Assembly: GCF_002843315.1 (NCBI RefSeq)
Contig: NZ_MVDD01000001.1
Location: 248,001-312,000 of the forward strand
Direction: 5' to 3'
Length of the DNA stretch: 64,000 nt
DNA from: Labilibaculum filiforme
GTDB taxonomy: Bacteria; Bacteroidota; Bacteroidia; Bacteroidales; Marinifilaceae
Position numbers and translations under genes: made by a program. Shown in pieces: positions 8,912-16,003 of the stretch. Positions within the stretch are counted from its first letter, which is position 1, and every line of letters starts with the position of its first letter. A model generated the notes under the pieces. It saw only the letters and a list, made by a program, of their open reading frames with translations, had not been told where the DNA came from and searched no databases.

Positions 8912-9021
8912 GTGTCCAAAAAGGAATATTCTGTTTCGAATTAACCTAATTGAGCTATTCTGATAGCTATCGGGATCAAAATGACAATGGAACGATATTT
9001 TTTGGACACCCGCTTTTTTTT
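8912..9021 (+). terminator. Long-loop hairpin/terminator region after putA, possibly a repeat element
   Basis: GTGTCCAAAAA (8912-8922) pairs with TTTTTTGGACAC (8998-9009) across about 75 bases and is followed by nine T. The loop carries the near-palindrome TGATAGCTATCGGGA (8961-8975) and the string ATCAAAATGACA, sequences I associate with dispersed Bacteroidetes intergenic repeats. It may end putA transcription. Confidence 0.5.
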
Positions 9022-9731
9022 TATTCTTTTTTTAATCCGTACTTATACATTTGTTTTAAAGTTGTAATCTCCTTATCGGTGATTAAATTATCGGGAATCT
9101 TTAAGTCTTTCTTTCTCTTCAATCTTTGCACTTCGGGCAAAGTTCGTGTGGTACTCACTCCCACCATCATATCGGGTGGAACCATTACATGATGCTCATT
9201 CATTACCACATGTTGCTTCACCAACATATCGGTATTTGCTTTGGCATCCATTTTATCAGGTTGCTTGGTAAGTGCTTCGTAGGTTGCAGTATTAATATTG
9301 TTTTTGGCCCGAACATATTCCGGCGTATTCACTTTTGCATTAATAAATGCTTCCCTAAAATTACCAAATCGAGGCAGAATTAATACTTCCTGAAGCGCAA
9401 TGGTATCCTTGGCCATAAACACACCAAACAAATAAGAATCTTGTTTTAAGCTATCGCTCACAATTATCTGTACCTCATGATATCCCACATAGGTATATCG
9501 AATAGTATCGCCGGCATTCACCCAAAACGAAAACCTTCCATAAGAATTGGAAGTTCCTGCTCTTTTATCGTTTACCCGAAAATGCGAATAAGGCAATGGC
9601 GATAGCTCCTCCTGATCCATCACTGCACCCGTGAAAAAGATAGAATCCGTTCTCACTTTTTGAGCACTTACATCTTCTATTGCAAGTAGAACCAGAAGTA
9701 CGACTAAACAACTAACTACGTTTTTTTTCAT
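9021..9731 (-). CDS. Secreted protein with carboxypeptidase-regulatory-like domain
   Basis: 236 residues with a cleavable signal peptide (cleavage near VSAQ-K, residue 24). Residues about 30-115 form a transthyretin-like carboxypeptidase regulatory domain: FTGAVMDQEELSPLPYSHFRV, then GTSNSYGRFSFWV and YTYVGYHEVQI, as in the N-terminal domain of SusC proteins (PF13715). The rest, rich in Met and Lys, is unrecognised. There is no plug or barrel, so it is not a TonB-dependent receptor but probably a small periplasmic or surface protein. It lies 17 bases downstream of the nitroreductase gene and is probably cotranscribed with it. Confidence 0.75.
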   Translation of the reverse strand: MKKNVVSCLVVLLVLLAIEDVSAQKVRTDSIFFTGAVMDQEELSPLPYSHFRVNDKRAGTSNSYGRFSFWVNAGDTIRYTYVGYHEVQIIVSDSLKQDSYLFGVFMAKDTIALQEVLILPRFGNFREAFINAKVNTPEYVRAKNNINTATYEALTKQPDKMDAKANTDMLVKQHVVMNEHHVMVPPDMMVGVSTTRTLPEVQRLKRKKDLKIPDNLITDKEITTLKQMYKYGLKKE

Positions 9732-9748
9732 TTCTAAAATTTTACTTC

Positions 9749-10321
9749 TTATAGATTTCCAAGTATCAGATCTTCTAACTTTCGCTTTGGAACATGATGA
9801 ATCTGATTTTCATCGCGCCAATATTTAATATCTCCGTTCTTCATTTCTTCCAAAACCACTTCTTCAACAGGTTTTCCCAGAGCAACAACTTGTATTATTT
9901 TATAATCCGAAGCAATTTGCAAAACTTCACGCAATTCTTTTTCCTTAAATGCACGAAGAATACAACCACCATATCCCTGTTCTACTGCTCCCAACAACAA
10001 ATTCTGAACCGCAATTCCATCGTCACTAAAATAATTTTTACCTAATTTTTCATCGTTCAGCATAATGACATAAGCCGTAGGTCTTTCGCCTGCTATTGGT
10101 CCGTCCCAATCGGACAAATAACCAGCCCAAGCTAAAGTTTCGAACACCTTGTTTCGTTTTTCTTCACTCAGTACAATTTGATATTTAAGCGTTTGCCCGT
10201 TTCTGCCGGATGCTCCCATTCGAGCCAAATCAATCCATTGTTTAATATTCTCTAAAGAAAGTTCTTCCTGTTCATCGAATCGGCGGTAACTTCTGTTCTT
10301 TAAAATTAGTTCTCTTATCAT
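9749..10321 (-). CDS. Nitroreductase-family flavoprotein
   Basis: 190 residues with the FMN-binding nitroreductase fold (PF00881). The N-terminal RSYRRFDEQEELSLENIKQWIDLARMGASGRNGQTLKYQIV is the flavin-phosphate binding start of the family, with the Arg pair in RSYRRF. The glycine-rich VEQGYGGCILRAF and VVALGKPVEE segments near the end contact the second half of FMN. Such enzymes reduce nitro compounds, quinones or enals with NAD(P)H. The physiological substrate cannot be read from sequence. It starts a two-gene unit with the regulatory-domain protein downstream. Confidence 0.85.
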   Translation of the reverse strand: MIRELILKNRSYRRFDEQEELSLENIKQWIDLARMGASGRNGQTLKYQIVLSEEKRNKVFETLAWAGYLSDWDGPIAGERPTAYVIMLNDEKLGKNYFSDDGIAVQNLLLGAVEQGYGGCILRAFKEKELREVLQIASDYKIIQVVALGKPVEEVVLEEMKNGDIKYWRDENQIHHVPKRKLEDLILGNL

Positions 10322-10641
10322 CTGTTACTAATCATTTTTTAGGGATTTATTTTTGTCTATAAAGCCGTTGTTTCCTTAAATTAAGTGAATTTTCCTTACC
10401 CGTCAAGAAAAAAACAAATCATTTTCTGTTTTACTATCTATATTGAATACAAACAATTTGCAAAGCAAAATGAATTACAAGCGCAACTAGCTATGAATGA
10501 AAAGAAAATAGCCTATTTCCGTAAAAAGAATTACTACTACCAAATAATAGCCAAAATTACAATTGCATGAATGTTCCAAATTATGGCATAAAAAAAGCGA
10601 TGATATCTATTCAAATCACCGCTTTTCTATTCTTTAATTCT
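10322..10641. other. Intergenic region upstream of the nitroreductase gene
   Basis: AT-rich sequence without a convincing gene. A 61-codon frame at 10385-10570 is lysine/tyrosine-rich and has no similarity I recognise. The right end holds the terminator of the iron superoxide dismutase gene. Confidence 0.5.
10592..10627 (-). terminator. Intrinsic terminator of sodB
   Basis: AAAAGCGATGAT pairs with ATCACCGCTTTT with one mismatch, and an A-run on the left gives the U-tract in the sodB direction. Confidence 0.7.
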
Positions 10642-11226
10642 TTATAACTCCATAAATCGCTTTTCAACGACTTCCCAATTTACAACATTCCAAAAGTTCT
10701 CGATATATTTCGGACGAGCATTTTGCGTGTCTAAATAGTAAGCATGTTCCCATACATCCATCGTTAAAACGGGTTGCATGCCTTCAGTAATTGGGTTGCC
10801 AGCATTATTTTTTTTCATTATTCGAAGCTTATTATGAGCATCGGCAACCAGCCAAACCCATCCCGATCCAAATAAAGTTGCTCCAGCTTTCGAAAATTCC
10901 TCTTTAAAAGCAACAAAGGAGCCAAAAGTTTCTTTTATTGCATCGGCTAATTTTCCTTTAGGTTCTCCTCCTCCTTTTGGGCTTAAAGCCATAAAATAAA
11001 AAGTGTGATTGTAAACCTGTGCCCCATTATTAAAAATTCCACCTTCGGAATGTCGAACAATATCTTCTAAACTAGCCTTTTCAAAAGCAGTTCCTTTTAT
11101 TAAATTATTCAAATTTGTAATGTAGGCCTGATGATGCTTGCCATAATGAAACTCCAATGTTTTTTGGCTAATAGAAGGTTCAAGTGCATTTAAAGCATAA
11201 GGTAATTTTGGTAGTTCGTGTATCAT
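10642..11226 (-). CDS. sodB: Superoxide dismutase, iron type
   Basis: 194 residues, full length. It converts superoxide to oxygen and hydrogen peroxide in the cytosol; there is no signal peptide. The metal ligands are H27, H74, D157 and H161 (the last two in DVWEHAYYL). The residue that orients the metal-bound water is Q70 in NNGAQVYNH, and the position used by the Mn enzymes carries Gly (NNAGNPI, residue 143). Both point to the Fe class by comparison with E. coli SodB, though cambialistic activity occurs in this phylum. It lies directly downstream of a Mn-type gene, but a terminator between them suggests separate control. Confidence 0.92.
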   Translation of the reverse strand: MIHELPKLPYALNALEPSISQKTLEFHYGKHHQAYITNLNNLIKGTAFEKASLEDIVRHSEGGIFNNGAQVYNHTFYFMALSPKGGGEPKGKLADAIKETFGSFVAFKEEFSKAGATLFGSGWVWLVADAHNKLRIMKKNNAGNPITEGMQPVLTMDVWEHAYYLDTQNARPKYIENFWNVVNWEVVEKRFMEL

Positions 11227-11303
11227 GACTTTGTTTTTTTGATTTAAGATACAATTTCAACATAATTCTCCACATAACCAATAGCGAACAGTATTAAAAC
11301 TAA

Positions 11304-11340
11304 AAGACCGGCTCTCCAAAGAAAGCCGGTCCCAAAATCA
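11304..11340 (-). terminator. Intrinsic terminator of sodA
   Basis: A perfect 8-bp stem GACCGGCT/AGCCGGTC (11306-11313 with 11324-11331) is followed, on the reverse strand, by a TTTTAGTTTTAAT tract. It separates the two superoxide dismutase genes. Confidence 0.8.
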
Positions 11341-11358
11341 AAAAAACAATAAACAAAA

Positions 11359-11961
11359 CTAATCCTGAAAGCGTTTAGCCACTTCCTCCCAATTTACTAC
11401 ATTCCAAAATTCTGAAATGTAATCTGGTCTTTTATTCTGAAACTTCAGATAATATGCGTGTTCCCAAACATCCAATCCTAAAATTGGTGTTCCTTTTACT
11501 TCTGCTGCATCCATTAATGGATTGTCTTGATTTGGAGTTGAACTAACAACTAGCTGGCCGTTTGGTAGTTTCACCAACCATGCCCAACCAGAACCAAATC
11601 GAGTAGCCGCAGCTTTGGAAAATTCTTCTTTAAATGAATCAAACGATCCAAAATCTTTTTCAATTGCTCCTAATAGGGATCCCGAAGGCTTTCCTCCTCC
11701 TTTTGGAGACATCACCTGCCAAAATAAATCGTGATTAAAAAAACCACCTCCATTATTTCTTACTGCAACTGATTGCTTCGAAATGTTCGCTAATATATCC
11801 TCAATGCTTTTGCCTTCGGCTGCTGTTCCTGCAAGTGCTGCATTCAAATTATTGGTATAGCCGGCATGATGTTTTGAATGATGGATTTCCATTGTTCTTG
11901 CATCAATATGTGGCTCGAGAGCATCGTAAGCATATGGTAATTCTGGTAATTCAAATGCCAT
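11359..11961 (-). CDS. sodA: Superoxide dismutase, manganese type
   Basis: 200 residues, cytosolic. Ligands are H27, H77, D164 and H168 ([11 protein letters not shown]). In contrast to its neighbour it has Gly73 in [10 protein letters not shown] where the Fe enzyme has Gln, and Gln145 in [10 protein letters not shown], the pattern of Mn enzymes such as E. coli SodA. It carries the best-formed promoter in this part of the window, 52 bases upstream, and its own terminator. An Fe/Mn pair lets a cell keep superoxide defence when iron is scarce or when oxidative stress damages the Fe enzyme. That regulatory reading is inference from other bacteria. Confidence 0.92.
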   Translation of the reverse strand: MAFELPELPYAYDALEPHIDARTMEIHHSKHHAGYTNNLNAALAGTAAEGKSIEDILANISKQSVAVRNNGGGFFNHDLFWQVMSPKGGGKPSGSLLGAIEKDFGSFDSFKEEFSKAAATRFGSGWAWLVKLPNGQLVVSSTPNQDNPLMDAAEVKGTPILGLDVWEHAYYLKFQNKRPDYISEFWNVVNWEEVAKRFQD

Positions 11962-12012
11962 ATTTTGTATGTATTTTAATTGTAATTACTATCTATTTTT
12001 CTAACACTAAAA

Positions 12013-12044
12013 CAAAGCTAATTTTTATCTGGATTAGATCCAAA
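12013..12044 (-). promoter_or_regulatory. Promoter of sodA
   Basis: On the reverse strand TTTG (12041-12044), a 20-base spacer and TAGCTTTG (12013-12020) match the Bacteroidetes -33/-7 consensus exactly. It lies 52 bases before the sodA ATG. Confidence 0.65.
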
Positions 12045-12150
12045 TAATTTAAAGACTTTTTTGTCTTTTATTTTTAGATCCGCACTGTGTTCTTTTAGAT
12101 ACAAGATTTTTAGCTACTTTCGTGTCCTTAAAACTTCTCAAAATAGTATC

Positions 12151-13452
12151 GTGAACAAACGAATTCTTCATATAGCACTTCCAAATATTGTTAGCAATAT
12201 CACTATTCCCCTATTGGGGATTGTCGATTTAGCTTTAATGGGACATTTGGGGAAAGTTGATTTTATTGGTGCAATTGCTTTAGGTGGAACCATTTTTAAT
12301 TTTCTTTATTGGGGATTTGCCTTTTTACGCATGGGTACAACAGGAATTACGGCGCAAGCTTATGGTGCCAGAAATCTTAGCGAATCCATTCTTTCCTTAT
12401 CTAGAGCACTTTTTGTAGCATTACTAGGTAGTATATTCATTTTAATTCTGCAAAAACCAATTGCCGACCTTAGTTTTTATGTAATCAACTCAGAAAAATC
12501 GGTGGAGGAAATTGCAAAATCGTACTACTATATTCGTGTTTGGGCTGCGCCTGCAACTATTGGTTTATATGCATTAACAGGCTGGTTTATTGGCATGCAG
12601 AATTCCAAGATTCCAATGATAATTGCCATTATTTGTAATATTATTAATATTGCTTTGTCGTCGTTCTTTGTTTACGGAATGGATTTAGATGCACGCGGAG
12701 TTGCATTAGGAACTGTAATTGCCCAATACTGTGGCTTATTTCTTGCTTTGTTTTTTATCTCCCATTATTATCAACGTCTTTTTCGTTATTGGAGTGCAAA
12801 AGGAATGATGAAGATGAAAGAATTAAAACACTTTATTCTTATTAATAAGGATATTTTTATTCGAACCCTCTGCATTATCTTTGTTTTTACCTTTTTTACT
12901 ACTGAATCGGCCAGCAACAACAAGAATATACTCGCAGTAAATTCATTGCTTCTTCAATTCTTATTCATCTTTTCCTACTTTATGGATGGCTTTGCATTTG
13001 CTGCCGAAGCCTTAGTCGGGAAATTTATTGGTGCTAAAAATCAAAATGGATTGAAACACGTTATTCGTCTGCTTTTTATGTGGGGAATAGGAATAAGTCT
13101 GGCTTTTACCTTATTTTATGCAACAAGTAGTAATTGGATATTGTCGACATTAACCAATAGTGAGGCAATTATTTTGGAAGCACAAGACTATATTAAATGG
13201 ATAATTTTATTACCAATCCTAAGTTTTGGATCCTTTTTACTTGATGGAATTTTTATTGGTGCTACCGCTTCGAAGTACATGAGAAAAACAATGATGGCTG
13301 CAACGCTATTTGTTTTCATTCCCTGCTACTTTTTTTTAAGCAATAGCCTTCAAAATCATGGTCTATGGATTGCTATGCTAGCATTTATGTTGGCGCGAGG
13401 TGTATTTCAATCTGTCTATTACAAAAAAGCAATTGCAATAAAATTGAATTAA
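12151..13452 (+). CDS. MATE-family efflux transporter (DinF-like)
   Basis: 433 residues from a GTG start at 12151 (MNKRILHIALPNIVSN). The reading frame stays open upstream to 12061, but the extra 30 codons are basic and hydrophobic without family resemblance and cover the likely promoter. Twelve membrane segments in two halves fit the MATE fold (PF01554): LGIVDLALMGHLG opens helix 2 and MGTTGITAQAYGA lies in helix 4, both typical of the DinF branch. MATE pumps export cationic or aromatic compounds in exchange for Na+ or H+. The substrate is unknown. The gene ends 5 bases from the convergent gene at 13458. Confidence 0.88.
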   Translation: MNKRILHIALPNIVSNITIPLLGIVDLALMGHLGKVDFIGAIALGGTIFNFLYWGFAFLRMGTTGITAQAYGARNLSESILSLSRALFVALLGSIFILILQKPIADLSFYVINSEKSVEEIAKSYYYIRVWAAPATIGLYALTGWFIGMQNSKIPMIIAIICNIINIALSSFFVYGMDLDARGVALGTVIAQYCGLFLALFFISHYYQRLFRYWSAKGMMKMKELKHFILINKDIFIRTLCIIFVFTFFTTESASNNKNILAVNSLLLQFLFIFSYFMDGFAFAAEALVGKFIGAKNQNGLKHVIRLLFMWGIGISLAFTLFYATSSNWILSTLTNSEAIILEAQDYIKWIILLPILSFGSFLLDGIFIGATASKYMRKTMMAATLFVFIPCYFFLSNSLQNHGLWIAMLAFMLARGVFQSVYYKKAIAIKLN

Positions 13453-13457
13453 TATAA

Positions 13458-14138
13458 TTACAACACTTGGGCTAAGCTTACCTCCAAAGCTTCGGTAAGC
13501 TTTGCCACTTCGAGCTCCTCAATTTGATAGTTTTCACTTGCGTTTTCAAGTCGATCCACCACATAAAAAAGCTGAAGTAATTTCACCTTTTCTTCCATGC
13601 AGATGTATAAAACACTTGCTCCGTCGCGACTAATTATATCTGGATGATTTTTTAAATACATATTCGCAATTCCGAACAGACTGTTAGGAATAGCATTGCA
13701 ACTTATTCCACTTACTTTTCGGTATTGAGATTGAAATTCGGGCAACAAAAGATTATTTTCGAGCATTTCATTTACAAAAGGGAATTCGCTTTTATTTTGC
13801 ATCCCTAAATCGAACACCGAAGAAAAACTTTCATTGGCTCCAAAACCCATATCTCCAAAGTAATCATCAATTACATTTACAACAATACCAGATTCTAGTT
13901 GGTCTTTTAAACTAAAACACCTGCCTAAATGAATTACAAAATCGTATTGCTTAAAATTTAATGATTTGGTTAGAAAATAGGAGGTAACACTTCCTCCGGT
14001 TCCCGAAATTAATATATCAAGCTCTTTCTCCTGATAACTAAATCGAGCATAGTTTTTTCCTAAATTTTCAACTAAAACTAGTTGACTGATAAAATTTTGC
14101 AGCACCGAAAAATTGCCCGCAATTACTAAAATCTCCAT
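13458..14138 (-). CDS. Divergent futalosine hydrolase-like nucleosidase
   Basis: 226 residues. The order of elements follows the nucleoside phosphorylase/hydrolase superfamily and most resembles Bacteroidetes MqnB, which splits futalosine to hypoxanthine and dehypoxanthine futalosine for menaquinone synthesis: ILISGTGG, DFVIHLGRC, VVNVIDDYFGDMGFGANESF, then KVSGISCNAIPNS. Key places differ from typical enzymes: the 'MEGAA' substrate-ribose motif reads RDGAS, the 'G(I/V)AGSF' loop reads GRCFSL, and the following 'R.ISN' reads FYVVD. It may have lost or changed activity. It stands between the convergent MATE gene and the divergent folE. Superfamily call is fair; the specific function is uncertain. 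Confidence 0.55.
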   Translation of the reverse strand: MEILVIAGNFSVLQNFISQLVLVENLGKNYARFSYQEKELDILISGTGGSVTSYFLTKSLNFKQYDFVIHLGRCFSLKDQLESGIVVNVIDDYFGDMGFGANESFSSVFDLGMQNKSEFPFVNEMLENNLLLPEFQSQYRKVSGISCNAIPNSLFGIANMYLKNHPDIISRDGASVLYICMEEKVKLLQLFYVVDRLENASENYQIEELEVAKLTEALEVSLAQVL

Positions 14139-14176
14139 TGATGCAAGAACTTAGCCCAAACAAAAGCTTTAAAAAG

Positions 14177-14209
14177 TTTGTTATATAGGTGAAATTTATA
14201 CTTATTTTG
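14177..14209 (+). promoter_or_regulatory. Candidate promoter of folE
   Basis: TTTG (14177-14180), a 21-base spacer and TTATTTTG (14202-14209, one mismatch to TAnnTTTG) lie about 40 bases before the folE ATG. Confidence 0.5.
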
Positions 14210-14250
14210 CAAGTCAAAATTGCGACTTAATTTAAAAACACGAAATACAG

Positions 14251-14880
14251 ATGGAATTTTCAACCAACGAAGACAACCATAAAGGTTTTACAAAAATAGA
14301 AAAATACGATCAGGAAACTACAGAACAGTTAATGTTTCACTATAAAAAAGTACTTGAACTATTAGGGGAAGATGCCGAACGAGAAGGTCTTTTAAAAACT
14401 CCTTTACGAGTTGCCAAAGCCATGCAATTTTTAACGCAAGGCTATCACAATAATCCTGAAGACATCTTAAAATCTGCCATATTTCAGGAAGACTATCGCC
14501 AAATGGTAATTGTAAAAGACATAGAAGTTTATTCGATGTGCGAACACCATATGCTTCCATTTGTTGGAAGAGCACACGTTGCTTATATCCCTAACGGTAC
14601 CATTACCGGATTGAGTAAAATTGCCCGAGTTGTAGATGCTTTTGCCCGCCGTTTACAGGTTCAGGAACGTTTAACTACTCAAATTAAAGATTGTATTCAA
14701 AACACGTTAAATCCGCTAGGTGTTGCTGTCGTTATTGAAGCGCAACACATGTGCATGGCGATGCGAGGTGTTCAAAAACAAAATGCAATTACCACAACAT
14801 CCGACTTTACTGGAGCTTTCGAAAAAGTAGCTACCCGAGAAGAGTTTATTCGCTTAATCGCAACTAAATCCAGTTATTAA
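14251..14880 (+). CDS. folE: GTP cyclohydrolase I
   Basis: 209 residues, full length for type I enzymes (PF01227). It opens and rearranges GTP to 7,8-dihydroneopterin triphosphate, the first step toward tetrahydrofolate and other pterins. The zinc ligands are C97 and H100 in [10 protein letters not shown] and C168 in [11 protein letters not shown]. The GTP-binding segments [23 protein letters not shown] and the homodecamer contact region are intact. The N-terminal 20 residues are variable, as is usual. It has a promoter-like element of its own and is not obviously in an operon with fabD, which has a separate promoter downstream. Confidence 0.96.
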   Translation: MEFSTNEDNHKGFTKIEKYDQETTEQLMFHYKKVLELLGEDAEREGLLKTPLRVAKAMQFLTQGYHNNPEDILKSAIFQEDYRQMVIVKDIEVYSMCEHHMLPFVGRAHVAYIPNGTITGLSKIARVVDAFARRLQVQERLTTQIKDCIQNTLNPLGVAVVIEAQHMCMAMRGVQKQNAITTTSDFTGAFEKVATREEFIRLIATKSSY

Positions 14881-14936
14881 ACAAATGCCAATCCTCGGAA
14901 AACGAAGACGATCGATTTCACTATGTGTAATTTAAA

Positions 14937-14967
14937 TTGCACTTTGCGTATTGAATAGGTATCTTTG
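14937..14967 (+). promoter_or_regulatory. Candidate promoter of fabD
   Basis: TTG (14937-14939), a 20-base spacer and TATCTTTG (14960-14967), an exact -7 match, lie about 90 bases before the fabD ATG. Confidence 0.5.
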
Positions 14968-14974
14968 CGCCCGA

Positions 14975-14990
14975 AAGATTTTAAAATCTT
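14975..14990 (+). promoter_or_regulatory. 16-bp perfect palindrome in the fabD leader
   Basis: AAGATTTTAAAATCTT is a perfect palindrome that starts 8 bases past the fabD -7 element, over or just after the expected transcription start. The place suits a repressor operator for fatty-acid synthesis; no regulator is identified. Confidence 0.35.
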
Positions 14991-15058
14991 ATCCTAATAA
15001 TCAATTCCTTACCAAAGAAGCATATTAGTGAATTGAAAATTGTTAATTGAAAAAAAAT

Positions 15059-15949
15059 ATGAAAGCATATGTATTTCCTGGGCAAGGAGCCCAATTTGTT
15101 GGTATGGGAAAAGACCTGTACGAAAATTCAGAGCTTGCAAAGGAGCATTTTGAACTAGCAAACGATATTTTAGGTTTTAAGATTACCGACCTAATGTTTG
15201 AAGGAACCGATGAGGATTTAAGACAAACAAATGTTACGCAACCAGCAATTTTCTTGCACTCTGTAATATTGGCCAAAACTCTTGGCAATGATTTTAAACC
15301 TCAAATGGTAGCAGGTCACTCTTTGGGTGAATTTTCGGCTTTGGTTGCTAATGGTACCTTGTCTTTCGAAGATGGTCTTAGATTGGTTGCTCAGCGTGCT
15401 GCTGCAATGCAAAAAGCTTGCGAAATTGAGCCTTCAACTATGGCTGCTATCATCGGACTAGATGATGAAACTGTTGTGAAAATATGTAAGGAAATTAACG
15501 AAATTGTTGTTCCTGCTAATTTCAACTGCCCTGGACAATTGGTAATTTCGGGAAGTATGAAAGGAATCGAAATTGCATGCGAGAAATTATTGGCTGCTGG
15601 AGCAAAAAGAGCTCTTCCACTAAAAGTGGGTGGTGCATTTCACTCTCCTTTAATGGAACCTGCACGTGTTGAATTGGAAGAAGCTATTGAGAATACTACT
15701 TTCTCTACTCCAATTTGTCCTGTTTATCAGAACGTAAATGCAATGCCGATATCCGACCCCGAAGAAATCAAGAAAAATTTGGTTTCTCAACTAACTGCTC
15801 CAGTTCGTTTTACCCAAACCATGGAGAATATGATTGCTGATGGTGCAACACTTTTCACCGAAATTGGTCCTGGAAAAGTAATTCAAGGATTGGTAAAAAA
15901 AGTAGACCGTAAAATGGAGACTGCAGGAGTAGATTCATTTCAAGGATAA
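15059..15949 (+). CDS. fabD: Malonyl-CoA:ACP transacylase
   Basis: 296 residues from ATG at 15059 (MKAYVFPGQGAQFVGMG). A TTG four codons upstream is in frame but adds only MKKN; the ATG begins exactly where the family begins. FabD moves malonyl from CoA to acyl carrier protein for fatty-acid elongation. The nucleophile is S88 in the elbow GHSLGEFSAL, the partner is H195 in GGAFHSPLM, and the oxyanion-hole loop is PGQGAQ. Length is normal. It has its own promoter with an adjacent palindrome and a strong terminator, so it appears monocistronic instead of lying in a fab cluster. Confidence 0.95.
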   Translation: MKAYVFPGQGAQFVGMGKDLYENSELAKEHFELANDILGFKITDLMFEGTDEDLRQTNVTQPAIFLHSVILAKTLGNDFKPQMVAGHSLGEFSALVANGTLSFEDGLRLVAQRAAAMQKACEIEPSTMAAIIGLDDETVVKICKEINEIVVPANFNCPGQLVISGSMKGIEIACEKLLAAGAKRALPLKVGGAFHSPLMEPARVELEEAIENTTFSTPICPVYQNVNAMPISDPEEIKKNLVSQLTAPVRFTQTMENMIADGATLFTEIGPGKVIQGLVKKVDRKMETAGVDSFQG

Positions 15950-15963
15950 AAAATACAATACCT

Positions 15964-16003
15964 AAAAAAAGCCGTTTCAAACTATTGAAACGGCTTTTTT
16001 TTT
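15964..16003. terminator. Bidirectional terminator between fabD and the receiver/ATP-grasp gene
   Basis: A perfect stem AGCCGTTTCAA/TTGAAACGGCT with loop ACTA is flanked by A7 on the left and T9 on the right. It serves the two convergent genes. Confidence 0.9.

Noticed and set aside
10385-10570. 61-codon open frame on the plus strand
   Set aside because: Lys/Tyr/Ile-rich product typical of AT-rich noncoding DNA; no family resemblance, promoter or partner gene.
12061-12150. N-terminal extension of the MATE transporter from a TTG
   Set aside because: The 30 added residues do not resemble the family and would cover the likely promoter; GTG 12151 begins at the first conserved helix.
15047-15058. 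TTG start four codons before the fabD ATG
   Set aside because: The ATG at 15059 is a stronger codon and gives the conserved MKAYVFPGQG start.
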